From the NCBI RefSeq assembly GCF_015706575.1, contig NW_024037056.1, forward strand, positions 17,225,405 through 17,289,404: 64,000 nucleotides of DNA, in the 5' to 3' direction. The position numbers and the translations under genes were made by a program. Numbering within the stretch: the stretch's first letter is position 1; each line of letters starts with the position of its first letter. The notes under the pieces were generated by a model. It was not told the origin of the DNA. It was given only the letters and a program-made list of their open reading frames with translations, and did no database searches. Shown piece after piece: positions 45,901 through 57,900 of this stretch. The DNA is from Patiria miniata (Eukaryota > Echinodermata > Asteroidea > Valvatida > Asterinidae).

Positions 45901-48900
45901 CATTCCTTTGTTTGTACCTTAACTTTTTACCAACAGCTCTCATTGGTTTTGTACATGAATTTCGATCGTGGACGTTCGTGCAATCGTGGACGTATTGTCA
46001 GTGCCCTAACCCTATTGTCCTAGGTCCACGATTGTCGGTGTTTACATACTCAGAAGTACGACTGGGTGCCTGTATTAGCTGAGGAGTAACCTACGATGGA
46101 GTGACCTACAATGGACTGGAATCCTATTCAGAAGGCAGAAAAATATTCTCTGTTTTTTTCACGTCAAGCAAACCTCAAATAAACGTCTACTGAGCCATAC
46201 TGAATCAGACTTAAGTTAAACACCAACCTTTTTACAGGCCTCTTCAACAATGCTTTGCGTAAATTTCTAGGATTTATGATAATCCCATTGATTAGAATCC
46301 GTCTCAATTTAAATAGGGACGTCTCAATTCATATCCGGGACGAATTCCGGACAAGTTGCGGACGTTTCATCGGGTATAAGTTGCAGGATTCTGAACAACG
46401 TCCCCGCAATCTTCCCGCAGTGAAGTTATCAGTATTGTTGAGTCAAGCACTTGCTTAGGAAAATTTCCCTGGAACATGTCCAGGACAAATGCAGAGCTTC
46501 TTCCGGACAAAGTGAATGATTCTACCCGCGACTTGTCTGGAACTCGTCCCAGATATGAATAGAGACGGGCCCTTCATGTTCTTCCTTGGCTTACCTTCTG
46601 CATGTTCAGCCTGATGTCTGCCACCTTGGTATTGCCGTCAGCGTAGCGCAGCTTGTCGATGTTGGCAACAGAAGCTTCACCGGCATTCTGAAAATACGCG
46701 ACAAATGAAGCGTATGGTTATACACACATGATTGAGTTTGTTTCTGCATGCAATAGCGGACATTGAACAATAGAGGACAATAGGGTCCCCAATTCGCGAG
46801 GGGTCCCCTATTTGGATTCATGTACAAAACATATGGGAGGTCTTCCTAAAAAGTTAGTACAAGCAAAAGAGGGACAATAGGGGGTCCCCGATTGCAGGCA
46901 AATACACACTTGGGTGGGTGGTAAATCTGTCAAGATTATGGGTTGAGTTTTGAGCTTGTCTGGAGCTGATCTGAATGAAGTTGCTTCTTTGAAGTGAATT
47001 TGACTAGATATAGATGTGTCATGATACCACTTACGTTGGCAAACCTGAGCAACATAGGCTCATGGTCTTGCTAATGGTCCTCCTGAGTCATTTGCTATGT
47101 TCAGAATTATAAAATCATGGATGTCAGATGTAACCAGCACAGGAAAAGAAGTGGACCCCAAATTTATAGAATGACCCTAACCCTGCCAGACGCAACACAG
47201 TACATCGGGGGTTAAAGTCTGTGTGACCTTGCTACATTGAGCCATCAACACCAGTGCATGAACGGCCAATTCAGAAACAATGACAGCTAGTCCCATTGAA
47301 CAAATGCCACAGTTGTATCCTGCTGCAGTTGGTGACCACAGACTCTGAGGCAGTTTGGCCTTGAGACTTTTGGCCTGATGGATCTTGCTACACTGGGGAG
47401 GCTTGTCATTTTGACAAGTGTTCGATGTTGCTGCATTTGACATGGTTTCTAGCCAGAATACCCTAGGGGGTTAGGGTTAAGCAAAGCTTACCGATTTCAA
47501 TTCGGGCTGGGCGTCGCCAGGCTTATCCAGCTCCGTGATAGTGTGAGCGCAGGCACGACCAAACACCACCAGATCCAAGAGAGAGTTGGCACCCAGGCGA
47601 TTGGCTCCGTGGACCGAGGCACAGGCAGCCTCCCCGCAGGCGTACAGGCCAGGCACAATCTTGTCTTCGCCGTTCTCGTACGTGATCACCTGAAAAATGG
47701 AAAGTAGACGCCGTTTTTTTGTTTAGATTGTTGACTGACAAATGTAATACTTTTAAGGAGTAGCCTGCTCTACAACTTAGGCAGTACCTATGGGTGTAAT
47801 GTACTGAGGTTGCATGTAACTCATGACATTTACAGGGTAAGTCATAAAAAGAGAAACCCAAATGTCAGGACCATTGTTTCAGTGAATTTCTGCATGTAGC
47901 ATTTTCAAAATCTAGGATATGAAAGCCCAATTCATAAGCTTTCTTTTAGTACAAGAATCATTCAAATCACTCAAGTACTTTTCAAGTTACGGAATTTGAA
48001 ACACAACCACCGTTTTAAGGTTCTGTCCGCAGATCACAAAAAAAGGTGTGCGTTCTTTCAGCAAAACGAAAACACATCGCACACATTTTGTTTTCCTGAA
48101 AGAACACTTACATGTTTGTGATCCGTGGACAGAATTTTAAAACGGTGGTTGTGTTTAAAATTCCGTAACTTGAAAAGAGCATGAGTGATTTGAATGATTC
48201 TTGTACTAAAAGAAAGCTTATGAATTGGGCTTTCATATCCTAGATTTTGAAAGTGATACATGCAGAACTTCACTAAAACAATGGTCCGACATTTGTGTTT
48301 CGTTTTTTTTTTACTCACTCTGTACATGTAGATTGTAGTACATTGTATTTATTCAAGATGAATCCATTCAACAATACAGCACTGGTTATGGGATGGTTTT
48401 AGGCAATACTTTGTGTAATAATTGAAGCAGTTTGAGGCGACTGTTTCAGTTTGAGATTTAAACTATGTATGGCACCGATGAGTAGGTCACAGGTATGCAA
48501 CCTACAGTTCCTAAACAAGCTTCACACGCACACATACCTGCCCTCTGTAGTTGGTCGGTACCCCGCCCATGTTATAATGCACCGTCGGAAGCACGGGCAC
48601 CGGGTCTCGGGTCACGTCAACGCCGGCAAAGATCTGCGCGGTCTCGGAGATGCCCGGCAGGCGCATGGCGAGCTGCTGAGGTGGCAGATGCGACAACTGC
48701 AGAAAGACGTGATCCTTGTTGGGACCGCAACCCCGTCCCTCACGGATCTCGATGGTCATGGAGCGTGAGACGACGTCGCGGGAGGCCAGGTCCTTGGCAG
48801 TCGGGGCGTAGCGTTCCATGAAGCGTTCACCCTCGCTGTTGATGAGAATGGCGCCCTCACCACGACACCCTTCAGTGATGAGGCAGCCTGCGCCGTAGAT

Positions 48901-51900
48901 ACCTACACACACAGACAACCAATCCCTCTGCTTCATTAGAAACAAAATCTTTGCTGGAAAACCCTGCCGAATGCTTGTCTGAGTATCACCGTTATCCACA
49001 GAGCCAAGTCCCCTGTATTACGTCTGATATATCTAAGCATGCATGACGTCATTTCATTCAGAAATCATGGCTTACGGACAGTACAACGAGATCGCCATTG
49101 CATATGACATCGCCATCATTCTCAAATCGGGACTAAGATTGTGATTGGTCAATTTCGATGTCGCGTTTTTGTAATACAACAACCTGTTAAAAATGCTTCT
49201 CATCTTGGGCGTGATGTTTACGCACACAGGGAGCTCGAATTACGCGTGTATAGACGGCGCCTGCCGATTGGTCAGTTTCTCGAGGTTATATGCAGTCTAG
49301 CTACATAATTAATCTCCGAGTCTGTTTACATATCATAGACCATGGTTGGCTTTGCCAGGGCCAGGGCCAGGGTCTATAAAACTCATTTTTAATGACACTT
49401 GAACGGCAAATTACAAAGTTAAGGAAAATGTCACACCTCGACCCTAAATTTAGAGAATGACACATGCACGTCAGGTTTAATCTTAAGTCATGTACATATT
49501 AAAAATGTCAATATTAAGTACAATTTTTTGTGTCTATTTTTCATTCATTGTTGGATTGGTCAGTAATGAAATTTCGACGAAGTTTTCCAAACAGCGCCCT
49601 CTACGGTAGCTTCACGGAGCACATACCTGTAGGGTGGAACTGGACAAACTCCATGTCCTCATTGGCTATTCCCGCCCTGGTAACCATAGCGGTGCCGTCG
49701 CCAGTGCAGGTGTGGGCGGAGGTACAGCTGAAATAGGCACGCCCATAACCGCTAAAACAATTAAAGGGAAAATACAACATTTGCAAACATCAAAAAATAA
49801 AACTACCAAATCATTTTGAAATACCTTGCTGGACTGTTAGTGAATGACGGTGTAAAGCATCCTGTAAAATCATGGCACCTGGTATACTGTCATTTTCAAG
49901 AAAAGTGGTATTTTTGTATCAATTTCCAACGCTAATCGGTCGATCAGCGTTGGAAAAAAACTGGCTTTTTTTCAAATACTGGCCCCAATTGACCATCGCA
50001 CTTGTTTGCAATCGATTACAAACCTATAAACGGGTACGAGCCAGCTAGACTGGTTCCCTGACCTTACAATTCCCCAATGTATGTAAACTGCTCTGTTTCT
50101 TCTTATATGGAGTCAGGGAACCAGACTACAGGAAAATAATTGTTTTTCTTGGTTTTTATAGCATTTTCGAACCCAAAACCTCAAAAAAGTCAGTGTAACT
50201 ATATTTGCTATATATTTCCAACCCCCAATTCTATCCATTTCTGAAAATTACAGCAAAAGCATATGATGTATATTCCCTTTAAAGATATGAACAGCACCAC
50301 ATGAGAAAAATGACAAAACAATCCCAATGAGGATACACAATAACGATATGCATATGTATGAAAAGATAGAACATCACACAAGCTGTAGCTCCATATGACA
50401 CAGCCTTACATACATATACTTGTGGGGAAGACCTTTATTTCCCTTCTTTTGTTCTCCTTTGTTCCTATTGAAATCTCAAACTCCATAGCGTTTCTCTTAT
50501 GGGGAAGAAAGATTTCTAAAGACTTCAATGTTGGGTCTGTTTTTATATTGTTTACTGCCCTGCATGAACATAATTTAAATCTAGCAGGTTTAGGTCAACT
50601 TGCCACTGTATTTGTAATGATGTTCCACAAATGATTGTGCGATTTCACTTTGTCTAAACAATTTTGCGGATCCTGCAGCTGTTCTGTTAAAACAAAAAAT
50701 AAATCCAGAAATCCTTACCCAGTGGCCAGGATAGTGTTCTTGGCTCTGATTCTGTGGATAGTGCCGTCTTCCAGACACAGTGCAGTGATTCCTCGACACT
50801 CCCCGTCCTCCATCATCAAATCCAGGCCAAAGTACTCGATGAAATACTCGCAGTCGTAACGCAAGGACTGTATACATGATACAAATCATTAAAAAAGTGC
50901 GTCTAGTAGTTATCTGGTCCTATGTCTAGTCTATGGAATATCCCATTGCACGGTGATGCTTTGTGATGACTTGTGATGACTTGTAGTCCCTCACAAGTGT
51001 CCTACAACAGGGTTTCCCTCAAAATTCCTTGAGTTTTCCGCAAGAATTTTCCATAAATTCGTGAGAATTTTTTCGACGCACGTACGCCAAACTGGTCTTC
51101 ACCAGGGTCACTGTCAAATTCCCTGTGGTGTTTTTTTTCAAATTCCCTGAGTTTTCCCTGATTGGAAAAACGGAAACACTTTTCCAGGTTTTCCCTGATT
51201 TCAGAGTGGCTGGGCATACAGGCGTATTTTACTATACTCTCGAGGACAATGCTTTGTGTTTCCCTTTGTCCCTGTAATATAACACTCTCCCACAGACTAA
51301 GCACACGAACCTACTACAGAGCACCGTTTTGAACAAAAGACCCAACTCCTGAGGACTGAAAGGATCTGTTGTTCTCCCTTTGTGTGTCGGTCCTCAGGGG
51401 TTATGTAGAACACGTACACCCTGTACTTACCTGACCGTACAGCGTGTGTAGCAATGAGTGGCCGGTCCGGTCGGCCACGGCGCAGCAGCGATGAGCTTGC
51501 CCCCCCTTGCCGTAGTCGTAGCTCTGTCCACCGAAGGCTCGCTGGTAAATCTTGCCCTCCTCGGTACGACTAAAGGGCATGCCATAATTCTCAAGCTTGA
51601 CAACAAAACAAAACAAAACAAAATCACAAATGAGTCACACGTTGTTACAATTACTTTTGAGAAAAATAATTTTTACGAATGCTGCACAAAAATGAAAGAT
51701 AAAGATACGTAGGATCATTTGCGTTTATGTAGTAATTTTCTTTCATTTGAAGCAACAACATTGCTTGAAATCTAAGGAAATATACAATATTGGCTTTTGA
51801 TTTTATTTTCAGAAATGGATGGATTTGGGGTTAAATGTTATAGCAAATATTGTTACACTGACCTCTTTTTAAGGTTTGAGCTCATAGATGTTCGAAAATG

Positions 51901-54900
51901 AAAGAAAAAAATGCTGTTCTTGTAGTCAGGTTCCCTGACCCTACTTCAGATGAAACGGAGCAATTTATAGGGGGATTGTCAGGTCGGGGAACCAGACTAG
52001 CTGGCTTGCACCCAATCACGGATGTGTTACAGATAGCAAACAAAATTTTAATAACTTAATTTGGTAAATCTGGGGCAGTATTAAAAAAAAATCAGTTTTT
52101 TCCAACGATGTTCGGCCCACCATCGTTTTTACTTCTAGTTCTGTTGGATACCTCTATCACGGCTTTTGGTGCTTCTTCCGTCATGTAATGGATCGCATCT
52201 TGATCTCCCAGCCAATCAGAGCCCTTGACTGTGTCATACCTGTTCATGAATATTCAAACATGCTAATTAGATAAATACATACATTACAGGAAGTGTAATG
52301 TCCGTGACAGAGCCAATTAGCCATGATATCTAATGAATGATTCAGAGAAATGATCCCAAACTCCTAGTCTGTAATCTCCTAGACCATCACTAGATGATGG
52401 ATGTATATTTGAACAATACATTTTCATTTTCACAGCGCTGCTAAGCAAAACATTTTGCTTAGCACAAAAAAAGTCTGGCTTATAAAAGCAGATTACCAGC
52501 CAAAACTCCATGTGATTTTCGTGATAAGCAAACAGCTGGATACTAATCACGAGCAATATACATCACATGGAGTTTTGGCTGGTAACCTGCTTTAATAAGC
52601 CAGTCTTTTTTTGGTGCTAAGCAGATTTTTGTGCTTAGCAGTGCCGTGAAATTGGTGCCAGGTTTAGTTTACTCTCAAACCTGTGGTGTCTTTGCTTGAG
52701 CGTCAGCATTGCGATCAAATTTTCCTCCAAATGGCCCCCAGACTCTCTCTTTTTAACCACTGAGGGGGTACTTGTGCAAGGAGTCTATTTCAAGGACACG
52801 TTCAATATCCGTGGCTGCGGCTTGGAATAACATACAGGTCTATGCAAGTGGCTGCAGCGGCTACCATAGACACGTGTGTAATTCCTAGCCATAGTCATGT
52901 GATTTGGACACGGCTAGGTCTGGTATCTGTACTTACATATGCCATCTCCAGTTGTCTGGCTCCATGTTGCCAAGTGCTGCATTGATGCCGCCCTGTTGAA
53001 AAAAATATGGAGAGATTTAAGCCTTGTTAAAGGGAATATACATTATTATTATTTTTTTATTATTTATTTATTCTCATCATGTAAAAACATGAAACTTGTC
53101 TCCTCGTTCTGCACACAAATATGATGTATAAAACACTTAAAAACTTCACATTAAAAACCAAAACAAAAACATATTACATAAATGTACAAATAGGCGTAAC
53201 AATATAAGAACACTGACAAGAGTACACGTAAACAGAAATAGAACAACAAATTGAGCCTAATTAAATAAATAAATAAAATATCTGGATTGATAGAGCTATT
53301 ATGTATAAAGACGAAAAATGGGAAGGACACAATGGCAAGCCGGGGGGGGGATTAGAAAGCCAGGGGGATATGAGCGGGGGAAAAGGGAACAGGGAAAGGG
53401 TTGAAACTTACATGTACGAGGGGTATAAACACACACATTTACATCACGATTTAAAAAGCATAACATCTACTATAAGTCTGATTAAAAACACGAGATTGCC
53501 CTGGGTAAAAATAAGGGGAAAAAATGTGTCGTGTTAACGAGATTTCAATTTACTAATTTAACCCGACACAAATGGGTAGATGTGTGAGGAGGGGTGGATA
53601 AGAATATTATGAGATAAGACAGAATAAGGGCTAATCTGATTGCACTAAAAACACACTACAGCACGATTATAAAAACAGCATTATCTAGTATAATTCTTGT
53701 TAAAATGTGAAACTGCACTGGGTAAAAATGAAAGGTTGTGTCGTGTTGTACGAGAGTTCAATTGACGGATTCGACCTGACCTGTTTTGTACTATGAACGA
53801 ATGGAGTGGGTGAGTATTGTCTTGCATAATGGTTCTCAGTTTGGATTCAAGAGCATTGTGGTACATTGATTGAATGTCCAGAACATCAACACCAATGACC
53901 CTGCTGGCAATTTTAGTGATCCTTTCCAACTTGTTCGAATTCACAACAGTCAAACCATTAAACCAGGCGATACAACAAAAAGACATGACGGACTGTATGA
54001 CACTCTGATAAAAAAGCAACATAATATCACGATTAACATGAAATAATTTCAATTTCCGCAGGAAAAAGAGCCGTTGACTAGCCTTGGCACATAACTTAAG
54101 AGTATTCACATTCCAATTCAATTTACTATCAATGTACGTCCCAAGGTACTTATACTCTGTCACAATTTGGATTTCATCACCACTAATTACAACAGGTTTG
54201 ATAACATTCTGATTTTTCCTAAAATCAAAAACAATTTCTTGCGTCTTCTGCGTGTTCAATATTAGGAAGTTATCTTTGCACCAATTACAGAACTTAACAA
54301 TTTCGTTCCTGTATACAGTCTCATTGTCATGACTAATCAACCCTGTCAGTGAGGTGTCATCTGCATATTTTATCATAGGACACATAGGGTCTTCACTTCT
54401 GAGGTCACTAGTGTAAAGAGTAAAAAGCACTGGGGACAAAACGCACCCCTGTGGAGCCCCTGTATTACTATGAACAACATTAGACAGGGAATTCATGAAA
54501 CGCACCCTTTGCGTTCTGCTTGTCAAAAAATCACCGATCCACATAATCAAACAGGGGTTCACATTCATCCCTCTCAGTTTGCCAGTCAGAACATGGGGTT
54601 GGATCAGATTGAAGGCCGAAGAAAAATCCACAAATAATGTTCTAGCATACGTCCTTGGTTGATCAAGATGGCTATAGACGCTATGCAAAAGTGTAATGAT
54701 AGCATCTTCGACACTACGTTTAGCTCTATAGGCAAACTGTAAGGGATCAATGTAGGCACCTGTTTGACTGACAAGAATATCCTTTACAATGCGTTCAAAA
54801 CACTTCATTACTATTGACGTAAGTGCTACAGGCCTATAATCATTGAGTACTGATGGCTTAGGCTTTTTAGGCACTGGAATCAAAGTTGATGATTTCCACA

Positions 54901-57900
54901 GTTTAGGAATTTGACAGGTATCCAAAGACCACTGAAAGAGGTCACAAAAAACTGATGAAAGTTCTTTATAACAATGTTTAAGAACTCTGCCAGAGAGTCC
55001 ATCTGGTCCTGTAGATTTACAAACTTTTACCCGTTTCAGAGTATTTTCAACAACAGTAGCATCCAGTTTTATGAAGTCATTACTACAAACCTGACTCTCA
55101 AGGGTCTTACGACCTTCTTCGTGAAGGGCTCTAAAGTCCAGTCTGTCAAACCGAGCATAAAAGTCACTTAGATCTTCTATGAATGATGGTACGTCGCAAG
55201 GTGGTACTACAGATTGACTATTTTTCCCTGACCCTGTGATAGATCTCATGCCCTGCCATGCTTCCTTAGGATTCCCGGCACGGAACTGATCTTCCACTCT
55301 CTTGCCGTACTTCTTCTTGCTTGAACGAATCGCTTGAGAGAGTTCGTTTTGGATCCTCCGTCTATCTGATGAGTTGCCGTTTTTAAAAGTCTGTTGTTTT
55401 TCCCTCAAGAGGTTCCGGATCTCCTTGTTTACCCAGGGCTTACTGTTCGGATATGTTTTCACTTCCTTGACAGGTACCAGCATGTCTTCACAAAACTTGA
55501 TGTAATCAGTGACAACATCAGCAGCTGCATCAAGTGTGTTTGACTCAGTAAAAATGTTCCAATCCGTACATTCAAAACATGCACGAAGAGCCAGCACACT
55601 GTCGTCAGTCCATTTCTTGATGCGAGTCACCCTTGGTTTCTCCCGTTTCAGTTTCTGTTTGTATTCCGGTACTAAATGCACCATGCAATGATCAGAAGAG
55701 CCCAAGCCCGCTTTTCCATAAGCTTTGTAACCATTTTTGACATTTCCGTAACATTTGTCCAATGTCCGATCACCTCTAGTATATACGTTGACATATTGAT
55801 AGTAATGAGGCAGTACATTTTTCAGGTTGCAACTGTTAAAATCTCCAAGGATCAAGTTCACAGAGTCAGGCGACTGTGATTCAAGTTGCTGAACTATCCC
55901 GTGGATTTTAGCTGCTGCAATATCTGTATTTGCTGAAGGTGGAATATACACCATGGTGATGAATATTTGTGTAAATTCCCTTGGCAGGTAAAACGGTCTG
56001 ACACTGACGGTAATCAGCTCAATATCTGGAGAACAGAATCGATTTCTAACTGTTAGGTTATTACACCAACGCTTGTTGACGTAAATACAGACTCCTCCGC
56101 CGGCTGATTTTCCGGACTCCGTTGTTCTGTCCATTCTTTCACAAATGAATCCATCGATGTCAGTATTATTGCTTGTATCAGTATCTTTGTACCATGTTTC
56201 ACTGAAACACATTAAACAGCTTTCACGATATTCATAGCGGTATTTTGCACAGGCTTGCAATTCATCCAGTTTATTCCGTAAAGATCGACAGTTACCTGTG
56301 ATGATTGAAGGTAAAGGTGGGCTATGTTTCCGCCGTCGAAGTCGTACTCGTACGCCTCCCTTTTTTCCCCGCTTGCGACCTTTGAAGTGGCTTTTCATAC
56401 AGCCGGCACAGTCTTCAGGTATTTCGGAATTCGGTGGTGTGATAACCTGTGACCTGAGCTTTAACAAAGCATCCCGGCTGTACACAATAGGCAATGGCCG
56501 TACACTGGAGAGACTGCCAGTTCCATCCCATGGTTGTGTAAAAACACTACGAAATATACCACAAGTAAGAAACACGACGACACATTTCCACACTAAAACT
56601 GAGCTTGAAGCCATACCACATCATTTGCTTTTGCTGTAATTTTCAGAAATGGATGGAATTGGGGGGTTGGAAATATAAAGCAAATATAGTTACAATTACT
56701 TTTTTGAGGTTTTGGGTTCGAAAATGCTATAAAAACCAAGAAAAACAATCATTTTCCTGTAGTCTGGTTCCCTGACTCCATTTAAGAAGAAACAGAGCAG
56801 TTTACATATATTGGGGAATTGTAAGGTCAGGGAACCAGTCTAGCTGGCTTGTACCCGTTCATAGGTGTGTAATCGATTGCAAACAAGTGCGATGGTCAAC
56901 TGGGGCCAGTAATTGAAAAAAAGCCAGTTTTTTTCCAACGCTGATCGGCCGATCAGAGTTGGAAATTCATACAAAAATACCACTTTTCTTGAAAATGACA
57001 GTATACCAGGTGCCATGATTTTACAGGATGCTTTAGACTGTCATTCACTAACAGTCCAGCAAGGTATTTCAAAATGATTTGGTAGTTTTATTTTTTGATG
57101 TTTGCAAATGTTGTATTTTCCCTTTAACCCTGTTCAAATCCATCGGGTCTAATTTTCCAGCAGCTTCTGAAGGGTCGTCCCGATGCATATCCGGGATGAG
57201 GTTGGGACAAGTTGCGAATAGAATCATTCATTTTACCCGGAGGAAGTAACGGTGTCCATGTCCGGGTAGTACGGGAACCGGGTAATATTTCCTATTGAAT
57301 TAAAACACAGGTATCTGGGTACCTGTGAAAGAAACCAACCCCAATATTGTAATCCCGGAAGTTGTCTGAAGGGCTTTATAGCTTAGCGGTGTAAACAAGA
57401 CTGTTTTGGTTTTTCATGTAGCCCGGTTTTCATTTTGCACATTCCCCACAAAAGGCATTCCAAACCTTTCATTGTCTGAGACATGCTAAGAGAAGGTTTT
57501 CTTACCTGTGCAGCGACCGTGTGTGATCGTGTAGGGAAGAGTTTGGAGACGCACGCTGTCTTGAACCCTTCGTGGGCTAGGCCGAAGGCCGCGCGCAGCC
57601 CCGCGCCACCGGCCCCTAAGACCACCGCATCGTAGGTGTGGTCCACGACTGGGTAGTCACGAGCAATCTGCGACAAAATCAAAGATAAGTGTATGATGTC
57701 TGACAAAGCCGGACCATAACTTCTCTAGCCTTGGTCAAAAACTAGATTTCGATTTGATTCCATGAATCTAACACAGCTGTTTCCTGGTAAGTGCAGTAAA
57801 GCTGCTGTGGCATCAACAAGAACAAATAGTTTCAGTTTTGGGAACTTTGGCAGTGTTATCCGGGAAATTCCAAACATCCATACTATTATTATGATTTCTG

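Larger units (their letters stand above)
53027..57127. mobile_element. TTAA-flanked MITE split by a LINE insertion
   Basis: TTAAAGGGAATATACAT (53027-53043) and the matching remainder (about 56618-57127, ending TATTTTCCCTTTAA) together make ~525 bp, the size of the intact copy at 49761. The LINE lies between them at the point where the intact copy reads ATACATCATATGC. The whole lies in SDHA intron 3, with one end 34 bp from the exon 4 acceptor. Confidence 0.8.

Noticed and set aside
57372..57400. A-box-like TAGCTTAGCGG word
   Set aside because: No B box at the right distance, so there is no tRNA or SINE support.
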